Of a DNA stretch of 64,000 bases, positions 42,865 through 50,966 are shown piece after piece; the first letter of the stretch is position 1; each line of letters begins with the position of its first letter. The stretch lies in assembly GCA_965230065.1 (NCBI GenBank), contig OZ245942.1, positions 1,984,001-2,048,000 on the forward strand. The letters run 5' to 3'. A program made the translations under genes and the position numbers. The notes beneath the pieces were generated by a model that ran no database searches, was not told the origin of the DNA, and saw only the letters and a program-made list of their open reading frames with translations. This stretch comes from G965230065 sp965230065. Its GTDB lineage: Bacteria; Bacteroidota; Bacteroidia; Cytophagales; Cyclobacteriaceae.

Positions 42865-43302
42865 ATGGACAAATTCCTAAAAGCTGTTCTCGAAGAGGCC
42901 AGGAAAGGACTGGCTGAAGGAGGCATTCCCATCGGTTCGGTATTGGTGATTGATGGAAAAATCGTAGCCCGAGGGCACAACCAACGTGTACAAAAAGGCA
43001 GTGCCATCTTGCATGCAGAAATGGATTGCCTGGAAAATGCAGGACGTCTCAAAGCCTCTGATTACCAACGTGCTACTTTGTATTCTACCCTTTCGCCTTG
43101 TGATATGTGCAGTGGTACGGTCTTGTTATATGGCATTCCCAAAGTAATTATCGGGGAAAACGATACGTTTCAGGGGCCGGAAGATTATGTACGCTCCAGG
43201 GGAGTTGAGGTAGTGGTATTGAATGACCCGGAGTGTAGGCAGCTTATGGAACAATTTATCAAAGAACATCCGGAGCTTTGGCATGAAGATATTGGAGAAT
43301 AG
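42865..43302 (+). CDS. Cytosine deaminase of the fungal (Fcy1) type
   Basis: The zinc deaminase core has His50 and Glu52 in ILHAEMDCLENAGRL and Cys79/Cys82 in TLSPCDMCSGTVLLYG. The whole protein follows yeast Fcy1 as I remember it, including EGGIPIGSVL, RGHNQRVQKGSA, GIPKVIIGEN, VEVVVLNDPEC and the C-terminal lid ending HEDIGE. This is not the TadA/ComE layout or the TIM-barrel CodA. Expected reaction: cytosine to uracil (and 5-fluorocytosine). Bacterial members exist but are uncommon compared with CodA. Confidence 0.85.
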   Translation: MDKFLKAVLEEARKGLAEGGIPIGSVLVIDGKIVARGHNQRVQKGSAILHAEMDCLENAGRLKASDYQRATLYSTLSPCDMCSGTVLLYGIPKVIIGENDTFQGPEDYVRSRGVEVVVLNDPECRQLMEQFIKEHPELWHEDIGE

Positions 43303-43327
43303 GCAATTGTTTTAACAGTTTTGTATT

Positions 43328-44308
43328 ATGAAAGCAGTAATCGTTACCTCGCCCGGGGGGGCAGCAAATTTACACATTGGTGAAACCGAAAAGCCCACAC
43401 CCAAGCCTGACGAAATTCTCGTCAAAGTAGCCGCCACAGCCCTGAACCGGGCCGATATTTTACAAAGGGAAGGGAAGTACCCACCCCCAAAAGGTGCCAG
43501 CCCTGTTTTAGGCTTAGAAATGAGCGGGGAAGTTGAAGAAGTAGGCAAAAACGTAACAAAATGGAAAGCGGGCGATAAGGTATTTGGCTTGCTGCCCGGA
43601 GGTGGGTATGCCGAGTTTGCTGTTATCCATCAGGACATAGCCCTGCCCGTGCCCGAAAATTTGAGCCTGACGGAAGCCGCTGCCATACCGGAAGTTTTTC
43701 TTACCGCTTATCAGGCGTTGTTTTGGTTGGGAAAACTGCAAAAAAACGAAACAGTGCTCATCCATGCCGGGGGCAGTGGCGTGGGTACCGCCGCCATACA
43801 ACTGGCTAAAATGCAGGGGGCTGAGGTCATTATCACGGCTTCTGCAGGAAAACATACAACTTGTAAAGATTTGGGTGCAAACTTAGCCATTGATTACCAA
43901 ACCCAGGATTTTCAAAAAGAAGTATTAAAATATACTGATGGCAAGGGTGTAAACCTTATTATTGATTTTATCGCTGCACCCTATTTTGCCCAAAATATCG
44001 ATAGTTTAGCCAAAGATGGCAGGCTGGTATTGCTGGCCGTTTTGGGCGGGGGAAAAGTAGACAGTTTTAACCTAATGAAGCTGCTCGCCAAACGGTTACA
44101 AATCACCGCTTCCACATTGCGCTCCCGCAGCCTTAGTTACCAGATACAGTTAACAAAGGCGTTTTGGGAGGCTACAGCTAACCATTTCCGAAATGGAAAA
44201 TTAAAGCCCATTATCGACACAGTTTTTGACTGGAAGGATGTACAAAATGCCCATCTTTTCATGGAAGAACATAAAAATGTGGGGAAGGTGGTTTTGGAAA
44301 TAATATGA
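43328..44308 (+). CDS. NADPH:quinone oxidoreductase (zinc-free alcohol dehydrogenase family, PIG3-like)
   Basis: A GroES-like N-terminal domain (AATALNRADILQREGKYPPPKGASPVLGLEMSGEVEEVG) and a Rossmann domain with VLIHAGGSGVGTAAIQLAK. The RADILQR-type motif and lack of zinc ligands fit the PIG3/QOR group (326 residues). It reduces quinones or alkenals with NADPH. Starts 25 bp after the deaminase gene. Confidence 0.9.
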   Translation: MKAVIVTSPGGAANLHIGETEKPTPKPDEILVKVAATALNRADILQREGKYPPPKGASPVLGLEMSGEVEEVGKNVTKWKAGDKVFGLLPGGGYAEFAVIHQDIALPVPENLSLTEAAAIPEVFLTAYQALFWLGKLQKNETVLIHAGGSGVGTAAIQLAKMQGAEVIITASAGKHTTCKDLGANLAIDYQTQDFQKEVLKYTDGKGVNLIIDFIAAPYFAQNIDSLAKDGRLVLLAVLGGGKVDSFNLMKLLAKRLQITASTLRSRSLSYQIQLTKAFWEATANHFRNGKLKPIIDTVFDWKDVQNAHLFMEEHKNVGKVVLEII

Positions 44309-44331
44309 GATGCCACTGGCGTTCCCATTTT

Positions 44332-45039
44332 TCATCCATAAGCCGAAGTGAAAAACTTGGTAAGGTTTTCGGTATCTGAAGAAGAAAATGATGTTCCAGT
44401 CGTATTTTCAATTACTTGTGGAAGGCAATCAAATAACTGCTTTAGAGCAAACTCTTCACCAGTAACCATGCTGTAAAAACTTGCACCATCTATTAGCCTT
44501 ATTTTTTCATTTTCAGGAAGTTTGCTCCCTGTTTCTTTGTCTGAAGGCGTAAATGGCTTGTCAAACCTCTCTGGCTTTTTGGGAATTATCGTAACATAAT
44601 AGGCGGTAAAATCCTTATACCTGGAGTTTTTGTGCATGACTGCACTTTCCATGGATTTATACAGCCCTGCTAAATCAGAACCTTTCACGGTGTTGTGTTT
44701 ATTTTTTATTTCAGCCAATATCCCCCTTTTGGTAGAAAGTAAATCCATAACATTTCCAGTCTTTAGATTGTCCCAACCTTCTACACTACCTAAAACAATT
44801 TGGTGAAAATTCCCTATATGGTTTTGAAGCGTTTTTTGGGATTGTCTTGTTTGTTCTCCAAGCATCCAGTTATAGTAATCAATACCAAACCCAGCAATTT
44901 GAAAAAGAGCAGAAAAGGGATCAATTACATTTTTTTCAAATTTTGCCTCTGCCTGTTTTTGGGCATTGTTAGCAATATTTAGAAGGTGAAGAATTGCTTC
45001 GGATAAATTTGTATCATCTATCCATGATAAATAGGGCAT
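44332..45039 (-). CDS. Type II restriction endonuclease, Eco47II/Sau96I-like (predicted GGNCC)
   Basis: The protein matches the Eco47II family as I recall it: FEKNVIDPFSALF, SQKTLQNHIGNFHQ, then VEGWDNLKTGNVMDLLSTKRGILAEIKNKHNTVKGSDL with the D...ExK catalytic triad, and FTAYYVTIIPKKPERFDKPF. It would cut unmethylated GGNCC. It lies just downstream of the cytosine methyltransferase gene in the same direction. Specificity is inferred from the family only. Confidence 0.85.
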   Translation of the reverse strand: MPYLSWIDDTNLSEAILHLLNIANNAQKQAEAKFEKNVIDPFSALFQIAGFGIDYYNWMLGEQTRQSQKTLQNHIGNFHQIVLGSVEGWDNLKTGNVMDLLSTKRGILAEIKNKHNTVKGSDLAGLYKSMESAVMHKNSRYKDFTAYYVTIIPKKPERFDKPFTPSDKETGSKLPENEKIRLIDGASFYSMVTGEEFALKQLFDCLPQVIENTTGTSFSSSDTENLTKFFTSAYG

Positions 45040-45089
45040 ACTTCAATAAAAGTTAAAAAAAGTAATATACCTTAAATAATTGAAAATCA

Positions 45090-46364
45090 CTAAAATGTCA
45101 ATTCCATCTGACCAGCATTAAAAAGTTTTTCTTCAAACCCATAAGTTTTATAAGCTTCATTCAAAAAACTAATAAGGGAGTAACCAATTTCCCTACCTAG
45201 GTTAACAGGCACCGCATTCCCAATTTGCTTGTATTGGTTGGAGACGGAGCCGGCAAATTGCCATTCATCAGGGAAGGTTTGAATCCTTGCGTATTCCCGT
45301 ACGGTAAATGGCCGTGTTTCATCGGGATGGCACCGCTCGGTTTGTTTTTGTGCCGGACTGCATGTTAATGTTAAGCTGGGTTCATCCCAACTCATTCGCC
45401 GGGCCATTCCCGTTTTGCCACCGCCCAGGTAAAAGCTTTTTTGCATATATTCTTTCTGTAAATCCAATGGCAAGTCACGCCAGTAGCCACCAGGGGGCAC
45501 TTTGTCTAAAACCTCTTTTTTCCTTTTAGGGTATTTTGTGCCTGCGGATGGAGGAACATCTGTTTTATAAAGCCCTCCGGCTTTTAAGGCATCTTTTAAT
45601 GTATAAATCTGCTTATACGGTTTTGGGTATTGAAAGTCAATTTCAATGTCTTTTCGGATGCCTACCAGAATAAGCCGCTCTCTTTTTTGGGGCACTTTGT
45701 AAAAAATAGCTTTTAGTATCCTTGGGTCAAGTGGACGGTAGCCAATTTCATCTAAAATGGATTTCATCCCTTCCAGGGTGCGCCCGTCGTCATGGTTGAG
45801 CAGGCCACGCACATTTTCCCCTACACAAATCAGGGGCTTGGTTTCATCAACCGTCCTGGCAAATTCATAGAATAACGTGCCTCGGGCATCTTTAAGCCCT
45901 AGTTTTTTGCCAGCATAAGAAAACGCCTGGCAGGGGAATCCCCCCGTAACTACATCTACTTTATTTTTGTAAGCAGAAAATGAAACATTTTTTATGTCGT
46001 CTTCTATTACCTTCCATTGTGGCCGGTTTATGCGCAAGGTTTCAGCTGCCCAATGGTCAATTTCATTTAGCCCTACACATTTTAGCCCGGCTTGCTCAAG
46101 CCCAATGGCCAGCCCCCCGGCCCCCGCGAATAATTCCAATACAGAATAGTTATGCTTGGGAAGCACCTCGTTTCCATTGTCTGCCGGGTTGAACAAAAAG
46201 TCAAGCTCCTCAAACACTTTGAGTTGCTCTTTCCGGTACACCCTGTAATTGCTCATGGGCTCCCGTACGGCGGTTAGCTTTCCATTGTTGTCCCATCGCC
46301 TCAGTGTTTCTTTGCTTTTACCGAGTAAATCGGCAACCTCTGATAATGTATAGTAGTCTTTCAT
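45090..46364 (-). CDS. DNA (cytosine-5) methyltransferase with N-terminal HTH
   Basis: Residues 1-55 form a MerR/excisionase-like helix-turn-helix (YTLSEVADLLGKSKETLRRW). The C5-methyltransferase part has motif I LFAGAGGLAIG (79-88), motif IV GGFPCQAFSYAG with catalytic Cys145, motif VI ENVRG, motif VIII QKRERLILVG and motifs IX-X (RPFTVREYARIQTFP; QIGNAVPVNLG). It protects GGNCC-type sites from the endonuclease. The HTH suggests autoregulation of the cluster, as for other C5 enzymes with such heads. Confidence 0.93.
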   Translation of the reverse strand: MKDYYTLSEVADLLGKSKETLRRWDNNGKLTAVREPMSNYRVYRKEQLKVFEELDFLFNPADNGNEVLPKHNYSVLELFAGAGGLAIGLEQAGLKCVGLNEIDHWAAETLRINRPQWKVIEDDIKNVSFSAYKNKVDVVTGGFPCQAFSYAGKKLGLKDARGTLFYEFARTVDETKPLICVGENVRGLLNHDDGRTLEGMKSILDEIGYRPLDPRILKAIFYKVPQKRERLILVGIRKDIEIDFQYPKPYKQIYTLKDALKAGGLYKTDVPPSAGTKYPKRKKEVLDKVPPGGYWRDLPLDLQKEYMQKSFYLGGGKTGMARRMSWDEPSLTLTCSPAQKQTERCHPDETRPFTVREYARIQTFPDEWQFAGSVSNQYKQIGNAVPVNLGREIGYSLISFLNEAYKTYGFEEKLFNAGQMELTF

Positions 46365-46452
46365 TTCATAACCAAATTATAATACCTTACACATGGTTAC
46401 AAATATAGGATTAAAATTATTACTTCAAATAAGTTTTTATTATTTTCATTTC

Positions 46453-46920
46453 ATGGCCAAAAACTATGAGGAACAACCGATAAAAGTGCCCCGATTTAAG
46501 GAGTCGGCAGGTTTTTATACGACGGAAGAAAGAAGCAAACTTATGTCAAAAATCAGGGGCAAAAACACCAAGCCTGAACTGATGTTTAGACAGGCACTTT
46601 ACCATCAAGGCATCCGATACCGGATAGATTATAAAGGCTTACCTGGAAAGCCGGATATATCAAATATTACTAAAAAATTTGTGGTATTTATAGACGGGGA
46701 ATTCTGGCATGGGTATGAATGGGAAGAAAAGAAAAAGAAGATAAAAGCCAATCGGAAATTCTGGATACCCAAAATTGAGCGCAACATGCAAAGGGACAGT
46801 GAAAACAACAAAAAACTCTCGGAAATGGGCTTTCGGGTTTTTCGTTTTTGGGAGCATGAAGTAAAAAAAGACTTAAACAGGTGCGTGGGGGAAGTTCTGG
46901 AATATCTTCATTCAAATTAA
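46453..46920 (+). CDS. vsr: Very short patch repair endonuclease (Vsr), cysteine-poor form
   Basis: Vsr nicks T:G mismatches left by 5-methylcytosine deamination. Seen: RSKLMSKIRGKNTKPELMFRQALYHQGIRYR, GKPDISNITKKFVVFIDGEFWHGYEW with the catalytic Asp and His, and a C-terminal FWEHEVKKD. The cysteines that bind structural zinc in E. coli Vsr (in GCFWHGHxC) are absent (GEFWHGYEW). Start chosen at ATG 46453 (MAKNYEEQPI). It is divergent from the methyltransferase, 88 bp away, and completes the restriction-modification set. Confidence 0.9.
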   Translation: MAKNYEEQPIKVPRFKESAGFYTTEERSKLMSKIRGKNTKPELMFRQALYHQGIRYRIDYKGLPGKPDISNITKKFVVFIDGEFWHGYEWEEKKKKIKANRKFWIPKIERNMQRDSENNKKLSEMGFRVFRFWEHEVKKDLNRCVGEVLEYLHSN

Positions 46921-46963
46921 CTATTTTTTCACTACCTTCCCCAAAAAACTCGTTGTAACAACT

Positions 46964-47407
46964 ATGGTAGAACAGGAGTTTCAGGAAAATAGCGACAATA
47001 TTCATCAGGAAATGTATGAATGTATTCTCTCAACCAGTCGATGGTTGGAAGGCAATGCCAACGAAACGTTTAAACCCCTTGGCATTACAGCCCAACAGTA
47101 TAACGTGCTGCAAATCCTGAAAGAAAAGCATCCTGAAAGCTGCACGGCCGCTTTCGTAAAGAAAACAATGGCCGAGAAAAACCCTGACCTGACCCGGTTG
47201 GTTGACAGATTGGAGAAAAAAGGCATGGTATCCCGAAAGGTGTGTTCCGACAATCGCCGGAAGGTAGACATTACCATCACTACCAAAGGCCTTTCCATGC
47301 TCAATGTGGTGGCTCCCCTGGTGGATGAACAATACAAAGTATTGCACAAAATATCTTCAGAGGAAGCCTACCTGCTGTGCCGCATTTTAGAAAAGTTGAG
47401 GAATTAA
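46964..47407 (+). CDS. MarR-family transcriptional regulator
   Basis: A winged-helix regulator of 147 residues: LGITAQQYNVLQILKEKHPESCTAAFVKKTMAEKNPDLTRLVDRLEKKGMVSRKVCSDNRRKVDITITTKG covers the HTH and wing with the DNRRKV.I.IT signature. Ligand unknown. Its stop codon overlaps the converging tpiA gene by 4 bp. Confidence 0.9.
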   Translation: MVEQEFQENSDNIHQEMYECILSTSRWLEGNANETFKPLGITAQQYNVLQILKEKHPESCTAAFVKKTMAEKNPDLTRLVDRLEKKGMVSRKVCSDNRRKVDITITTKGLSMLNVVAPLVDEQYKVLHKISSEEAYLLCRILEKLRN

Positions 47408-48165
47408 AAAGACTTCGCAATATCTACAAAGTCTCGTGCTTTGAGGGAAGCACCACCAATCAGTCCGCCATCTACATCTGCTCCGGCAAAAATTTCTTTG
47501 GCATTGCCAGGCTTGCAGCTTCCACCATACAGGATAGAAATATTATCGGCTACTTCTTTTCCATACTTTTCAGCCAAAGTTGACCGCAGGAAGGCATGCA
47601 TTTCCTGTGCCTGCTCAGCCGAAGCGGTTTTTCCGGTACCAATAGCCCAGATGGGTTCGTAAGCAATAATGGTTTTTTGTAGCTGCTCAGCGGAAAGATG
47701 AAAAAGGCTGTTTTGGATTTGTTGGGCAACGTACTCATTTTGGCGGTTGCTTTCACGAATTTCCAAAGGTTCACCGCAGCAAAAAATAGGCGTCATGCTG
47801 TGTTCCAGTACCACATCTGTCCTTTTGGCAAGCAGTTCATCGCCTTCTCCAAAATATTCCCTTCTTTCGCTATGGCCTAAAATTACATATTCAACGCCTA
47901 CAGACTTCAACATGGAGGCGGAAATTTCACCGGTGTAAGCGCCCGAAAGGTGTTCACTGCAATTTTGGGCAGCCAGGGCTACTTTCGTACTTCCTGCCAG
48001 TAGTTGAGAGACAGCACTCAAATGAATGAAAGGCGTGCCAACAATAATTTGCACATCATCGGTAAGCTCATCATCTATGATGTTTACTACCTCAGAAGCT
48101 AAGGCTTTTCCTTCTTCAAGGGTGAGGTTCATTTTCCAGTTTCCGGCAACTACTTTTTTTCTCAT
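47404..48165 (-). CDS. tpiA: Triosephosphate isomerase
   Basis: TIM interconverts dihydroxyacetone phosphate and glyceraldehyde 3-phosphate. Catalytic Lys in AGNWKMN, His in LGHSERREYFGE and Glu in IIAYEPIWAIGTGKTAS are all present, and loop 6 is intact. 253 residues, normal length. Its end overlaps the converging marR-like gene by 4 bp. Confidence 0.97.
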   Translation of the reverse strand: MRKKVVAGNWKMNLTLEEGKALASEVVNIIDDELTDDVQIIVGTPFIHLSAVSQLLAGSTKVALAAQNCSEHLSGAYTGEISASMLKSVGVEYVILGHSERREYFGEGDELLAKRTDVVLEHSMTPIFCCGEPLEIRESNRQNEYVAQQIQNSLFHLSAEQLQKTIIAYEPIWAIGTGKTASAEQAQEMHAFLRSTLAEKYGKEVADNISILYGGSCKPGNAKEIFAGADVDGGLIGGASLKARDFVDIAKSF

Positions 48166-48248
48166 GACGTAAGGTTGATTTTGAAGTTCGGCGCAAATGT
48201 AGCAGAACTTTCACTGATTAAAAAATGTATAACTTTGCATGTTCAGTT

Positions 48249-48297
48249 GGCAGTAGCAATAGGCAGCAGGCAGTCTTGAACCCTGCTGCCTACTGCC
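48249..48297. repeat. GGCAGTAG / AGGCAGCAGG palindrome
   Basis: AGGCAGCAGG (48261-48270) pairs exactly with 48282-48291, and GGCAGTA (48249-48255) with TACTGCC (48291-48297) past a small bulge. It lies in the 169 bp spacer between the divergent tpiA and trmD genes. Confidence 0.75.
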
Positions 48298-48334
48298 ACT
48301 AAATATTGCCTACTTTCTAAATTACCTGAAAATA

Positions 48335-49009
48335 ATGAGAATAGACATCATCACATGCTTACCCTCTCTGCTCGAAAGTCCTTTTTCAGACTCTATCCTG
48401 AAAAGGGCACAGAACAAGGGGCTGGTAGAAGTAATTGTACACGACTTGCGCAAGTACGCCACTGGCAAACACAAGCAGATTGATGACTACGCCTATGGTG
48501 GGGGTGCGGGTATGGTACTGATGATAGAACCCATCGCACGCTGCATAGATGATTTGAAGGCCGAGCGGGATTATGATGAAATAATTTACATGACCCCCGA
48601 TGGAAAAACGCTTACCCAAAATATGGCCAACGAAATTTCGCTCATGCGAAATATCATCATCTTGTGCGGACATTACAAAGGTGTAGATGAACGGGTGCGC
48701 GAGCACTACATTACCCGTGAGATAAGTATTGGTGATTTTGTACTGTCGGGTGGGGAACTAGCCGCCGCTGTGCTGGCCGATGCCGTCATCCGCCTCATAC
48801 CGGGCGTGCTGTCTGACGAAACTTCTGCCCTTACCGACTCTTTTCAGGATCATTTGCTTGCGCCTCCGGTGTACACCCGTCCTGCCGACTTCAAAGGCCA
48901 CAAAGTACCCGATATTTTGCTTTCCGGGCACGACCAGGCTATTGAAAACTGGCGCTTTGAACAAGCCGTAAAACGCACTACCGAGAGGCGGCCTGACCTG
49001 TTGCAGTAG
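48335..49009 (+). CDS. trmD: tRNA (guanine37-N1)-methyltransferase
   Basis: TrmD methylates G37 in tRNAs to prevent frameshifting. Seen: IDIITCLPSLLESPFSDSIL, DDYAYGGGAGMVLMIEP, IILCGHYKGVDERV with the SPOUT knot, and ISIGDFVLSGGELAAAVLADAVIRLIPGVL. Length 224 is normal. Confidence 0.96.
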   Translation: MRIDIITCLPSLLESPFSDSILKRAQNKGLVEVIVHDLRKYATGKHKQIDDYAYGGGAGMVLMIEPIARCIDDLKAERDYDEIIYMTPDGKTLTQNMANEISLMRNIIILCGHYKGVDERVREHYITREISIGDFVLSGGELAAAVLADAVIRLIPGVLSDETSALTDSFQDHLLAPPVYTRPADFKGHKVPDILLSGHDQAIENWRFEQAVKRTTERRPDLLQ

Positions 49010-49389
49010 TCATAGCATTCAGGATATTCTTGCCCGCTCCAAAAGGTTGCCTGAGAAGCTAATTCCCCAATTTTATCCTTCACTTGCTCTTTTCCTCACT
49101 TTTCCACATCGGGTTACATTTTTAGTATGGTGCCTACTAATATTTGAAGATGTACAATAATTTATAAAAAAAGTATAATATTTAATTAAAATTATTATAT
49201 TAGCAAAATAGTCACTGATGTAATAAATAGGATAATTTAAACTTTTTACTGTGGAATATCGTAAAGCAACAAAGCTGAAGCAACTAAATTGAGTTGTATA
49301 GCTCAGAAAAAGAGCGATTTGTTGTAAAAAACTTACGGTCTGTTCTAGAAATAACCTCAGTAAGAAGTTGTTAGGCAAACGATAGAAAA
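49010..49389. other. 380 bp AT-rich gap with no gene
   Basis: Between trmD and the transglycosylase gene no coding sequence is evident. It contains several A/T runs but no strong terminator or promoter box that I can support. It may hold the mltF-like promoter. Confidence 0.6.
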
Positions 49390-50904
49390 ATGGAAACATT
49401 AAATAACCTAACCAAAGACACGGGCATGCTTAAACGAAAGCGTGTGTGGTCAAAAGGTTTTTATATACTGTTTGGCATGTTGTTTTTGGTGCCAGTTTCA
49501 TGTAATTATGAAACAGCTACCATCACCAAAAGCCAGCAAGACCAGCATATCATTCCTCCTCCGGTAAGTTTTGACCTCGATAAAATAAAGAAAAGGGGAA
49601 GCCTGGTAGCTATTATTGATAATAGTTCTACCAGCTATTTTTTGTATAGAGGACAGCCAATGGGTTATGAATATGAGTTACTCAGCCTTTTGGCAAAAGA
49701 ACTGGATGTTCGGCTGGAATTGCTCATCACTACCGATGTAGAAGATGCCATGATTAAATTGAATTTGGGACAGGGAGACTTGATTGCCCACAGCCTGCCC
49801 ATTACAGCAAAGCGGAAAGCACATGTGGCTTTTACCGAGCACCACAACGAAGTGCAGCAGGTACTGGTGCAAAGAAAGCCTGACCTGAAGCAGGAAGACC
49901 AGGAGATAATACGCAATCCTTTGGATTTAGAGGGAAAAACGGTGTATGTAAAGAAAGGCTCTGCCTATGAAGTACGCCTGCACAACTTAAATGAAGAAAT
50001 TGGCGGAAATATCAAGGTAAAAACCGTAGACGGCATTGATACGGAAACTCTGATTGCCCAGGTAGCCAAAGCGGAGATTGATTATACCATTGTAGACGAA
50101 GATGTGGCAAAGGTAAGCAACATTTACCACCCTAACCTGGATGTAAACACAGCGGTAAGCTTTCCTCAGAAAATAGCCTGGGCTACCCGGAAAAACGCCC
50201 CTGAATTGCTGAAAACCGTCAATACCTGGATTCGGAAAATGAAGAAGAAAACGGAGTATTATGTGATTTATAACAAATACTTCAAAAACCCCCAGGCTTC
50301 CCTGCGCAGGTTAAAAAGCACGTACTCTTCCATTACCAATACGGGAAAAATTTCGCCTTACGATGCACTGATACAAAACGCTGCTGACCAGCTCGGATGG
50401 GATTGGCGATTGTTGGCTGCTCAGATTTACCAGGAATCCCGGTTTAAAAGGGATGCTGAGTCATGGATGGGAGCCGTGGGGTTGATGCAAATCATGCCCG
50501 CCACCGCCGAAACCTTCGGGGTAGAAGATCTCACCGACCCGGCTGAAAGCATCAGGGCAGGGGTAACCTACCTGGCGTGGCTCGACCGCCTTTGGGGAAA
50601 ATATATACCCGATACCAATGAGCGAATTAAATTTGTGCTGGCTTCTTACAACGCCGGACAGGGGCACGTGCTGGATGCCCGAAGGCTTGCCCGAAAATAT
50701 GGACATAATCCCAACAGATGGCATGAAGTAGAAGATTTCCTGCTCAGAAAATCAAGCCCTGAGTTTTATAACGATCCCGTTGCCTACTCAGGCTATTGCC
50801 GGGGCGATGAGCCGGTAACGTATGTAAAAGACATTTTGAACCGCTACCAACGGTACAAGCAATTGGTAGATACGCAACCACAACAAGTTTTGGCTTCTTT
50901 GTAA
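49390..50904 (+). CDS. mltF: MltF-like lytic transglycosylase with solute-binding domain, lipoprotein
   Basis: A lipoprotein signal with VSC (VPVSCNYE) near residue 36-38 is followed by an SBP_bac_3-type solute-binding domain (about 60-290: GSLVAIIDNSSTSYFLYRGQPMGYEYELL) and a Slt domain (about 330-470) with catalytic Glu in QIYQESRF, then GAVGLMQIMPATAETFGV. It cuts peptidoglycan at the outer membrane. Translation may start at the first ATG or at the thirteenth codon (MLKRKRVW), which gives the better signal peptide. Confidence 0.9.
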   Translation: METLNNLTKDTGMLKRKRVWSKGFYILFGMLFLVPVSCNYETATITKSQQDQHIIPPPVSFDLDKIKKRGSLVAIIDNSSTSYFLYRGQPMGYEYELLSLLAKELDVRLELLITTDVEDAMIKLNLGQGDLIAHSLPITAKRKAHVAFTEHHNEVQQVLVQRKPDLKQEDQEIIRNPLDLEGKTVYVKKGSAYEVRLHNLNEEIGGNIKVKTVDGIDTETLIAQVAKAEIDYTIVDEDVAKVSNIYHPNLDVNTAVSFPQKIAWATRKNAPELLKTVNTWIRKMKKKTEYYVIYNKYFKNPQASLRRLKSTYSSITNTGKISPYDALIQNAADQLGWDWRLLAAQIYQESRFKRDAESWMGAVGLMQIMPATAETFGVEDLTDPAESIRAGVTYLAWLDRLWGKYIPDTNERIKFVLASYNAGQGHVLDARRLARKYGHNPNRWHEVEDFLLRKSSPEFYNDPVAYSGYCRGDEPVTYVKDILNRYQRYKQLVDTQPQQVLASL

Positions 50905-50966
50905 TTAATTCAAGGAACATCCTGCTTAAAGGATGGAGGCCCCCGAATAAATCTGGGGACAAGTAT

